Assembly: GCF_002179555.1 (NCBI RefSeq)
Contig: NZ_NHOU01000005.1
Span: forward strand, 150,644 to 214,643
Length of the DNA stretch: 64,000 nucleotides
Direction of reading: 5' to 3'
From: Salinicola salarius
Lineage (GTDB): Bacteria > Pseudomonadota > Gammaproteobacteria > Pseudomonadales > Halomonadaceae
The translations under genes and the position numbers were made by a program. The number at the start of each line of letters is the position of its first letter. Within the stretch, counting starts at the first letter, position 1. Of this stretch, positions 57,610 through 64,000 are shown piece after piece. A model generated the notes under the pieces. It was not told where the DNA came from, searched no databases, and saw only the letters and a list, made by a program, of their open reading frames with translations.

Positions 57610-58530
57610 ATGAGCGATATCGCTAACGCCCTGGGCCCGCTTTTTCTGCTGATTCTACTCGGAGCCGCCCTGGGTTGGGCACGATTTCCGGGTGGCGATT
57701 TCTGGCCCCGACTCGAGCGCTTCATCTACTACCTGCTGTTCCCGGCCATGCTGGTGGCAACGCTGGCAACCGCGGACGTCAGACAGGTGCCGGTACTGCG
57801 CCTCGGCGTGACGCTGCTCGGCACCATGACACTGCTGGGCCTGGGCCTCTGGCTGGCGCGACATCGCCTGGCGCTGGCGCCACCCGCCTTCACCTCGACC
57901 TTTCAGGGCGTAGTGCGCTTCAACACCTATGTCGGCGTCGCCGGTGCCACGGCGCTGCATGGCGCGGCCGGCACCACGGTGGCGGCCGTGGCAGTCGCGC
58001 TAATGGTGCCGACCGCCAATATCCTCTGTGTGCTGGCCTTCATCGCGTCCGGCACGCTGGGTAGCGCCAGCCTGCGTCGCAGCGCCGTGGCGTTGCTGCG
58101 CAACCCGCTGATTCTGGCCTGTCTGCTGGGTATCGCGCTGAATCTCAGCGGTATCGGACTGCCCGGCTGGAGCTTCGAGGCCATTGAACTGCTCGGCAAT
58201 GCCGCTCTGCCGCTGGGGCTGGTCGCCGTGGGCGTGGCACTGCGCCCCCAGGCACTATGGCACAGCGGCAAGGCATTCTGGCTGTCGAGCGCACTCAAGC
58301 TGCTCGTCACCCCTTTGATCGTACTGGCGCTGGCCTGGATGGTCGGCCTTCACGGCGCGGACCGAGATGTCGCGCTGCTGTTCGCCGCGCTGCCGACCGC
58401 CACGTCGGCGTATATCCTGGCCCGTCAACTGGGCGGTGACGCGGAACTGATGGCCGCCGTGATCACCGGCCAGACGCTGCTGGCCATGGCGACATTGCCG
58501 CTGCTCTTGAACGCTTTTGGCGTGAACTGA
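57610..58530 (+). CDS. AEC-family transporter
   Basis: 306-residue membrane protein with about ten helices of the auxin efflux carrier family: FIYYLLFPAMLVATLATAD near the N-terminus and ATSAYILARQLGGDAELMAAVI near the C-terminus. Bacterial members export malonate, malate or other small organic acids. Substrate not evident. Confidence 0.88.
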   Translation: MSDIANALGPLFLLILLGAALGWARFPGGDFWPRLERFIYYLLFPAMLVATLATADVRQVPVLRLGVTLLGTMTLLGLGLWLARHRLALAPPAFTSTFQGVVRFNTYVGVAGATALHGAAGTTVAAVAVALMVPTANILCVLAFIASGTLGSASLRRSAVALLRNPLILACLLGIALNLSGIGLPGWSFEAIELLGNAALPLGLVAVGVALRPQALWHSGKAFWLSSALKLLVTPLIVLALAWMVGLHGADRDVALLFAALPTATSAYILARQLGGDAELMAAVITGQTLLAMATLPLLLNAFGVN

Positions 58531-58579
58531 GCACACGGTGTCGGGAGGAATTGACCGCCCCAAATAAAAAAGATTCTCG

Positions 58580-58609
58580 TTACGCTTGCAACGATGAATG
58601 AGAATGATT
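58580..58609 (+). promoter_or_regulatory. Promoter with Fur-box-like site for the PrrF-like RNA
   Basis: TTACGC (58580-58585), 17-base spacer, AATGAT (58603-58608). The segment GATGAATGAGAATGATT (58593-58609) resembles a Fur box (GATAATGATAATCATTATC) and overlaps the -10, so iron-loaded Fur would block it. Confidence 0.6.
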
Positions 58610-58613
58610 AACC

Positions 58614-58738
58614 TTTCCATCGTGGCGTCGCCAAACGCCACTGACCACAGCAGCGAATGTCAGGTTCCTGCCATGGTTATCTCCTCATCATGCTAGTCAC
58701 GGTCCTTAGTGCCGCCCTGCCCAGGGCGGCCTTTTTTA
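58614..58738 (+). ncRNA. prrF: PrrF-like iron-responsive small RNA
   Basis: About 125-nt transcript expected from the Fur-type promoter. It has a 5' stem-loop (GTGGCGT/ACGCCAC, 58622-58641), an unstructured middle, and a perfect terminator (58711-58737). The middle contains GGTTATCTCCTCATCATGCT and GTCACGG (58675-58702), which closely resembles from memory the target-pairing core of Pseudomonas PrrF RNAs. Those repress sodB, sdh and acn when iron is scarce. No coding frame longer than seven codons occurs. Confidence 0.7.
58711..58737 (+). terminator. Terminator of the PrrF-like RNA
   Basis: GCCGCCCT-GCCC-AGGGCGGC perfect 8-bp stem followed by C and six T. Confidence 0.9.
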
Positions 58739-58861
58739 TGCCCGTGACCCAGGTATGCCGGCGCCCCAGGGCCGCGGCAGGCCGGCGACCTTGACGGCAC
58801 AGCTTGGCGCGGCGGGTCTCGTCTTTCTGATCTCGGCGTTCGGCGATGGGCAGCGGCGCGA

Positions 58862-59590
58862 TCAGACGCGCCGGTAGATGAGATCCCAGACGCCGTGACC
58901 CAGGCGCTCGCCACGCTGTTCGAACTTGGTCAGCGGGCGGAAATCGGGGCGCTCGACGTAGGGCGCCGTCTCGGCCGGCGCGGTGTTGACGAACCCCGGC
59001 GCCTCGGCCATCACCTCCGCCATGAACTCGGCATAGGGCTGCCAGTCGGTCGCCATGTGCAGCTTGCCGCCCGGCTCGAGGCGGGAACGCACCAGCTCGA
59101 CGAACGGCAACTGCACGATACGCCGCTTGTGGTGTTTCTTCTTGGGCCACGGGTCGGGGAAGAAGAGCTGCAGCGTGTCGATGCTCGCTTCCGGCAGGCA
59201 GTCCGCCAGCACGGCGAGCGCATCCTCGCGATAGACACGCAGGTTGGTAAGCCCGCGTTTGTCGGCCTCGTCGAGCAGCTTGCCCACGCCGGGTGCGTGA
59301 ACCTCGATGCCGATGAAGTCCGTCTCGGGATGGCGCTCGGCCTGCTCGACCAGCGACTTGCCCATGCCGAAGCCGATTTCCACCACGCAGGGCGCCTTGC
59401 GGCCGAACAGCTGCTCGAGATCCTGGCGGCCATCGGCCAGCGTCAGCCCCCACTTGGGCCAGACCTCCTTCAGGCCACGCTCCTGCGCTGCCGTCATGCG
59501 TCCGGCGCGCAGCACGTAACTCTTGATGCCACGGCGCACGGGCGCCTCTTCGGCGGGAGATTGGGTATCGGGCGTCGTCTTGTCAGTCAT
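58862..59590 (-). CDS. trmB: tRNA (guanine-N7-)-methyltransferase
   Basis: Methylates G46 of tRNA. 242 residues. SAM motif [27 protein letters not shown], and the family signature [17 protein letters not shown] Pro/Glu-rich N-terminal tail precedes [14 protein letters not shown]. Confidence 0.96.
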   Translation of the reverse strand: MTDKTTPDTQSPAEEAPVRRGIKSYVLRAGRMTAAQERGLKEVWPKWGLTLADGRQDLEQLFGRKAPCVVEIGFGMGKSLVEQAERHPETDFIGIEVHAPGVGKLLDEADKRGLTNLRVYREDALAVLADCLPEASIDTLQLFFPDPWPKKKHHKRRIVQLPFVELVRSRLEPGGKLHMATDWQPYAEFMAEVMAEAPGFVNTAPAETAPYVERPDFRPLTKFEQRGERLGHGVWDLIYRRV

Positions 59591-59665
59591 GCGGAGGAAT
59601 CAACAGGGCAAGTAAAGGAAATGGCCGCTGGCTGGCAGCGGCCCTGCGGGAGTCGACCGGAAGGC

Positions 59666-60463
59666 TCAGGCGTTGATCCGCCCGGCGAACGGCGAAGAGG
59701 GGCTGGCGCTCTGGCGACGCGGCATGCGTTCGGCGAGAAACGCTTCGCGCCCGGCTTCGATCGCCTTGCGCATGGCGTGGGCCATCATCACCGGATGCCT
59801 GGCGTGGGCGATGGCGGAATTCATCAGCACGCCATCGCAGCCCATCTCCATCGCCAACGCCGCATCGGAAGCCGTGCCGATCCCGGCATCGACCAGCACC
59901 GGCACCTCGGCGTGCTCGATGATGAGCGCCAGCGTCGCCGGATTGAGCAGGCCATTGCCGGAGCCGATCAGCGAGCCCAGCGGCATCACCGCGCAGCAGC
60001 CGCGCTTTTCGAGTTCCTTGGCAACGATCGGATCGTCGCTGGTGTAGACCATGACGTCGAAGCCGTCGTTGACCAGGGTCTCGGCGGCAGCCAGCGTCTC
60101 GACCACATTGGGATAGAGCGTCTTCTCGTCGCCCAGCACTTCGAGCTTGACCAGGTTGTGGCCATCGAGCAGTTCGCGCGCGAGCTTGCAGGTCCGCACG
60201 GCATCCTTGGCGGTGTAACAGCCGGCGGTATTGGGCAGCAGCGTGTAGCGCGACGGCGATATCGCATCGAGCAGGTTGGGCTCGTCCGGGTTCTGGCCCA
60301 GGTTGGTCCGACGGACCGCGAACGTCACCACGTCGGCAGCGCTCGCCTCGATGGCTGCGGCGGTTTCGTCGAAGTCGCGGTATTTACCGGTGCCGACCAG
60401 CAATCGAGACGCAAAGCGGCGTCCGGCCACGATCAGCGGGGTGTCCTGGATCAACTGAGACAT
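59666..60463 (-). CDS. thiG: Thiazole synthase
   Basis: Forms the thiazole phosphate of thiamine. 265 residues. Motifs: [24 protein letters not shown], the catalytic Lys in [13 protein letters not shown], and [23 protein letters not shown] at 60463 (MSQLIQD) with AGGAG upstream. Follows thiS by 31 bases. Confidence 0.97.
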   Translation of the reverse strand: MSQLIQDTPLIVAGRRFASRLLVGTGKYRDFDETAAAIEASAADVVTFAVRRTNLGQNPDEPNLLDAISPSRYTLLPNTAGCYTAKDAVRTCKLARELLDGHNLVKLEVLGDEKTLYPNVVETLAAAETLVNDGFDVMVYTSDDPIVAKELEKRGCCAVMPLGSLIGSGNGLLNPATLALIIEHAEVPVLVDAGIGTASDAALAMEMGCDGVLMNSAIAHARHPVMMAHAMRKAIEAGREAFLAERMPRRQSASPSSPFAGRINA

Positions 60464-60494
60464 GAATGACTCCTGGTCATGGATCTGGGGGGGA

Positions 60495-60695
60495 TCAACC
60501 CCCGCCGATGGCATGCACGATCTCCACGCTGTCGCCGTCGTTCAGGCGCGTCTGCGCGTGCAGGCTGCGTGGCACGATCTCTTCGTTGACTTCGATGGCG
60601 ATACGCCGCCCCGTCAGGCCGAGCGAATCGACCAGTTGGGCCAGTGTCTGCTCGCCATCGAGCTGGCTGGGTTCACCGTTGAGCTGAATCTGCAT
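60495..60695 (-). CDS. thiS: Sulfur carrier protein ThiS
   Basis: 66-residue ubiquitin-like carrier that delivers sulfur to ThiG as a C-terminal thiocarboxylate. Ends in AIGGG, one Gly more than the usual GG. Start ATG at 60695 (MQIQLNG). Confidence 0.93.
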   Translation of the reverse strand: MQIQLNGEPSQLDGEQTLAQLVDSLGLTGRRIAIEVNEEIVPRSLHAQTRLNDGDSVEIVHAIGGG

Positions 60696-60763
60696 GGCGG
60701 CCTCCCTGAAGCAGATCTCGAGGAGGCGCATTGTAGCGCCTCAAGGAGAACCAGGCATCCCGG

Positions 60764-62260
60764 TCAGGCGTCGCGCGCGACTTGGTCGGTGCTTTCGCGC
60801 GCGGGCCAGACGTCGGCGTCGACCTGTTCGGGGCGCTTCAGCACCTTCTTGGGATCGAACGTCGGCTCGTGCACGCCCGCCTTGCGCTGACGCTCGTAAT
60901 CCTTGAGCACGCGCAGCGCGATCGGACACAGCAGCAGAATCGCGATGAGGTTGGTCGTGGCCATCAACCCCATGGCGAGGTCGGCAAAGTCCCACACGAA
61001 CTGCAACTGCGCCACGGAACCGATCATGACCATCGCCAGCACCGCCACCCGCAGTACTGAAACCGCGGCCTTGGCACGGCCCCGGAACAGATATTCGATG
61101 TTGATCTGCGAGTAGGAGAAGTTGGCGATGATCGAGGTAAACGCGAACAGGAAGATGGCGATCGCGATGAAGATCTCGCCGAAGCTGCCAAGGTGATCGA
61201 CCATCGCGTCCTGGGTCAACTGGATGCCGACGATGTCCTGACCCGGCGAGGTGCTCATCAGGCGCTCGTAGACACCGGAAAGCAGAATCACCACCGCCGT
61301 GCAGCTGCAGATCACCAGGGTATCGATGAATACGCCGAAGGACTGCACCAGCCCCTGCGCCGCCGGATGCTTGACGTCGGCCTGGGCGGCGGCATTAGGC
61401 GCCGAGCCCATGCCCGCCTCGTTGGAGAACAGGCCACGCTTGATGCCGTTTTCCATCGCAATCTTGATAGTGTAGCCGACGGCGCCGCCCACCGCCGGGC
61501 CATAACCGAAGGCGCTCTTGACGATCAGCTCCAGCATGGCGGGCACTTCGCCGATGTTCACCACCAGTACGTACAGCGCCACCAGGAAGTATCCGATGGC
61601 CATGATCGGCACGATCTTCTCGGCGGTGCGCGCCACGGACTTGAGCCCGCCGTAGATCACCAGCGCGGTGATGATCACTAGCGCGACGCCGGTCACCCAG
61701 TTGGGGATCGAGAACGCCTGGGACAGCCCCTGCGCAATGGTGTTGGACTGCGCGCCGTTGAAGGCCAGGCCGTAGGCGATGAGCAGGAAAATGGCGAACA
61801 GCACGCTCATCCAGCGCTGCCCCAGCGCCCGCTCGATGTAGTAAGCGGGGCCGCCGCGGAAGACGCCGTCCTCGTTGCGCTTCTTGTAGGTCTGGGCCAG
61901 GGTCGACTCGATGAACGAGGTCGCGAAGCCGACCAGCGCCGTCATCCACATCCAGAAGATCGCTCCGGGGCCGCCGACCCACAGCGCGATCGCCACGCCA
62001 GCGAGGTTGCCGGTGCCGACCCGCGCCGCCAGCGAGGTCGCGAAGGCCTGGAAGCCGCTGACGCCACTGCCGGAACCACGGCTGTTGAAGGTGACGCGAG
62101 CCATGTGGCCGAACAGCCGGAATTGCATGAAACGCGTGAGCAAGGTGAACAAAAGCCCAGCACCCAGCAGCAGGTAGAGCAGAATATAGGTCCAGACAAA
62201 TTCGCTGACCGGAGTCATGACCGCGTAGACCGCGTCGTGAAGCGTGTTGATGAATTCCAT
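60764..62260 (-). CDS. Alanine/glycine:cation symporter (AgcS family)
   Basis: 498-residue sodium-dependent amino-acid importer with about 11 helices. Motifs: FATSLAARVGTGNLAGVAIALWVGGPGAIFWMW, FIESTLAQTYKKRNEDG, and LFSNEAGMGSAPNAAA. Upstream DNA holds a GGGCGTCA/TGACGCCC hairpin (62344-62368), not a recognisable glycine riboswitch. Confidence 0.94.
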   Translation of the reverse strand: MEFINTLHDAVYAVMTPVSEFVWTYILLYLLLGAGLLFTLLTRFMQFRLFGHMARVTFNSRGSGSGVSGFQAFATSLAARVGTGNLAGVAIALWVGGPGAIFWMWMTALVGFATSFIESTLAQTYKKRNEDGVFRGGPAYYIERALGQRWMSVLFAIFLLIAYGLAFNGAQSNTIAQGLSQAFSIPNWVTGVALVIITALVIYGGLKSVARTAEKIVPIMAIGYFLVALYVLVVNIGEVPAMLELIVKSAFGYGPAVGGAVGYTIKIAMENGIKRGLFSNEAGMGSAPNAAAQADVKHPAAQGLVQSFGVFIDTLVICSCTAVVILLSGVYERLMSTSPGQDIVGIQLTQDAMVDHLGSFGEIFIAIAIFLFAFTSIIANFSYSQINIEYLFRGRAKAAVSVLRVAVLAMVMIGSVAQLQFVWDFADLAMGLMATTNLIAILLLCPIALRVLKDYERQRKAGVHEPTFDPKKVLKRPEQVDADVWPARESTDQVARDA

Positions 62261-62371
62261 TTCGGAGATCCTTATGGATAACGATGACGTCGCAAACGCT
62301 GCAGGGCGGCTGCCGAGGCGGTTTTTTACGCGCTAGACTAGCGGGCGTCAATTCCGCGGCTGACGCCCCTA

Positions 62372-62419
62372 GGGATGGCTGACGTTTCACGCAAGGCCGC
62401 ACCGAACGTCAACATCCCC
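62372..62419. mobile_element. Short relic related to the 265-bp MITE
   Basis: The first 32 bases (62372-62403) match the left end of the MITE at 7383 in 25 positions. The right side ends AACGTCAACATCCCC, similar to the MITE right end, so both ends are joined over only 48 bp. TA precedes it. Probably an internal-deletion derivative. Confidence 0.4.
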
Positions 62420-62449
62420 AAAGCATAGTCGCCATCAAGGAGTCGCAAC

Positions 62450-62836
62450 ATGCACCAAAAGTGGGCCTGGAGTTTCGCTGCCCTGAGCGGATTCGTTCTC
62501 GTGGCGGCCGGTGCCTTTGGCGCCCATGCGCTGACCAGCACGCTCTCCCCGCGCGATCTCGAAGTTTTCCATACCGCCGTGCGCTACCAGGCCTGGCACA
62601 CCTTGGCGGTCATGGCCGTGCTCGCCTGGCATGGACAACGCGCCCTGCAGGGGCAGATGCTGGCCATCAAGCTCTGGTTCGCGGGAATCGTACTGTTCAG
62701 CGGCTCGCTCTACTGCCTGGTGCTGGTTGGCGCACGCCCGCTGGGGATAGTCACGCCCTTCGGCGGTCTGCTGTTGATGGCGGGCTGGCTGGTGCTGGCG
62801 TGGAGTGCCTGGCGTCAACGGCCGGCTACGGCGTAG
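62450..62836 (+). CDS. DUF423 family membrane protein
   Basis: 128 residues, four transmembrane helices, family start FAALSGFVLVAAGAFGAHALTS and the FHTAVRYQAWHTLAV motif. YgdD-like. Function unknown. Confidence 0.93.
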   Translation: MHQKWAWSFAALSGFVLVAAGAFGAHALTSTLSPRDLEVFHTAVRYQAWHTLAVMAVLAWHGQRALQGQMLAIKLWFAGIVLFSGSLYCLVLVGARPLGIVTPFGGLLLMAGWLVLAWSAWRQRPATA

Positions 62837-62865
62837 ATCGAAGCGTCCTGCATCGAGCCCGCGCT

Positions 62866-63282
62866 TCAGTCATCCCGATCCGGCAACACGTAGGTCGCCG
62901 TCACCAGCGCGACGGGCTCGTCGTCACCGGTGGAAAAGAGCTGGACCTCGCCTACCGCGAGACGCTGGCCGAGCTTGAGAATGCGTGCGTTGGCGATCAG
63001 GTCCCGGTCGCTGCGCGCACGCCGCAAAAAATGGCAATTGAGATTGCTGGTCACCGCCATCGCCTCCGGCCCGATCTGGGCCAGAACCGCCACATAGAGA
63101 CAGACGTCGGCCAAGTTGACCATCGACGGACCGGAAACACAGGCGCCGGGGCGCAGATGCTCGTCCTCGATCGCCAGGCTCATGGTCGCCCGCATGTGAT
63201 CCACGGCCTCGATGGTGCCCTGACGCTGAGGAAAGACGTCATCGAGGAAGTCCTCGATTTCGGCGGCGGTCATTACGGTCAT
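62866..63282 (-). CDS. PaaI-type hotdog thioesterase
   Basis: 138 residues. Hotdog motif GPSMVNLADVCLYVAVLAQIG and HFLRRARSDRDLIANARI. Likely hydrolyses acyl-CoA of unknown chain. Start ATG 63282 after GGGAGA; an upstream extension to 63360 is unsupported. Confidence 0.82.
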   Translation of the reverse strand: MTVMTAAEIEDFLDDVFPQRQGTIEAVDHMRATMSLAIEDEHLRPGACVSGPSMVNLADVCLYVAVLAQIGPEAMAVTSNLNCHFLRRARSDRDLIANARILKLGQRLAVGEVQLFSTGDDEPVALVTATYVLPDRDD

Positions 63283-63464
63283 GGCAAGTTCTCCCCTGGC
63301 AACGGTGCTCGAGACGGCGGCGCAGTGGTCAAGATAGCGCAACACTACTCGAACACACACTACAGTGCGCCTCGAACCGACTCACCGTCTCCACTGCGCA
63401 TTTGCGCCACCACCCATGTATTCCGCAAACACTACCCGACGTTGCCCTGAATCCACCGGATGAT

Positions 63465-63971
63465 TCACAAGATTAGTCTGATACCCGCGACAACGCCCGT
63501 GCCCTCCGTTCTATCACCGCTGGCACGAGTTAGATCCGCAGTCTCACCGTACTCCTTTTCCCAGTAAGCGCCGATGTAAGGCGCGACACGGCGCGTTACC
63601 TCGTAGCCTAATCGCATGCCGACACGCACGGAGTTCAATCCTTCGCCCACGCCAAATGCTTCGACTCCATTGGCGGCCATGGCGATTTCCGTGCGTGGCT
63701 GCAGGTAAAGCCGCTGGGTCAGGCGCAGGTCGTATTCGCCCTCGAAACTGGCGGCCAGATCGCCGTCCTCGCTGAGCTGTAGGGCGACGTCCGTTTCGAT
63801 ACCGTAGGGCATCACACCCTGCAGGCCGACCACACCGTAGGTGCGCTCGGCGTGATCATCGGAAAACACGCCGCCCTGGTAACCCACGCCGCCCTGTAGT
63901 TCCCAAAAATCCGCAATCAGGCGGCTGTAGAGCAGTTCAAGGGATTCGAACTCGGCATCTTCGCCGTCGCC
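63465..63971 (-). pseudogene. copB: copB 3' fragment (copper resistance protein B)
   Basis: Outer-membrane beta-barrel end of CopB: ELLYSRLIADFWELQGGVGYQGG, FEGEYDLRLTQRLYLQPRTEI and the terminal GVVAGIRLIL. The CopB frame is readable only from 63971; just upstream is an in-frame TAG (63974-63972) and unrelated DNA resembling an insertion-sequence end. The N-terminal two thirds are missing from the window. Confidence 0.75.
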
Positions 63972-64000
63972 CTACGCTCTGTCTGAAAAATAGACCCGTA
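63972..64000. mobile_element. Possible insertion-sequence end disrupting copB
   Basis: Minus strand begins GGGTCTATTTTTCAGACAGA, low in GC and foreign to the copB frame, and shares its first six bases with the MITE terminal repeat. Only 29 bases are visible, so the element cannot be identified. Confidence 0.35.

Noticed and set aside
62261..62449. Glycine riboswitch upstream of the AgcS gene
   Set aside because: Only a simple hairpin and a MITE relic are seen; no tandem glycine-aptamer pattern.

Overview
The window looks like a chromosomal segment of a halophilic gammaproteobacterium, most likely Halomonadaceae (Halomonas, Salinicola or Kushneria type). The reasons are the GC-rich sequence, the gene orders hemC-hemD-hemX-hemY and argH-lptM-lysA-dapF-DUF484-xerC-yigB, a fused nuoCD inside a 13-gene nuo operon, and salt/osmolyte genes (NhaP-type antiporter, Ehu-type ectoine uptake system, a long MscS channel). 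This is inferred from gene content and synteny, not from a database match.

Region 1 (1 to about 9660) is an integrated mobile element of phage-satellite type. It begins with a P4-type integrase cut by the window edge. A tightly overlapping replication cassette follows (AlpA-like regulator, an Ash/Icd-like small protein, Toprim primase-like protein, DUF3987 protein). Next come an AT-rich segment with DnaA-box-like sites and a palindrome, a small ribbon-helix-helix-like protein, and a ClpP-type prohead protease / major capsid protein fusion. A 265-bp MITE with TA duplications splits that fusion. No portal, terminase or tail genes follow. The right end has Int-arm-like repeats and a short match to the 3' end of a tmRNA (ssrA) next to a strong terminator, a plausible attR. 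Three copies of an ~81-bp module of six TTCAGCA-type iterons with near-identical spacing sit at the left end (inverted), middle and right end of the element. This is the most unusual structure in the window.

Region 2 (9.7-30 kb) is ordinary chromosome: an AlgX-like acetyltransferase-type protein, an MscS channel, an ROK sugar kinase, early haem genes hemCDXY, then divergently argH, lptM, lysA, dapF, a DUF484 gene, xerC and yigB, followed by engB, dsbA and an endonuclease/exonuclease/phosphatase protein.

Region 3 (30-45.5 kb) is a complete minus-strand nuo operon, nuoA-B-CD-E-F-G-H-I-J-K-L-M-N, for respiratory complex I. A bidirectional terminator follows nuoN.

Region 4 (45.6-64 kb) holds thiD, an NhaP-family antiporter, a 69-copy heptanucleotide array lying exactly between two convergent stop codons, an ehuB-C-D-A transporter, dtd, an SDR gene, two more heptanucleotide arrays, an ABC-F ATPase, a TIGR02444 gene, an FkpA/Mip isomerase, an AEC transporter, a very likely Fur-controlled PrrF-like small RNA, trmB, thiG-thiS, an AgcS symporter, a DUF423 gene, a hotdog thioesterase and the 3' part of a broken copB next to what looks like an insertion-sequence end.
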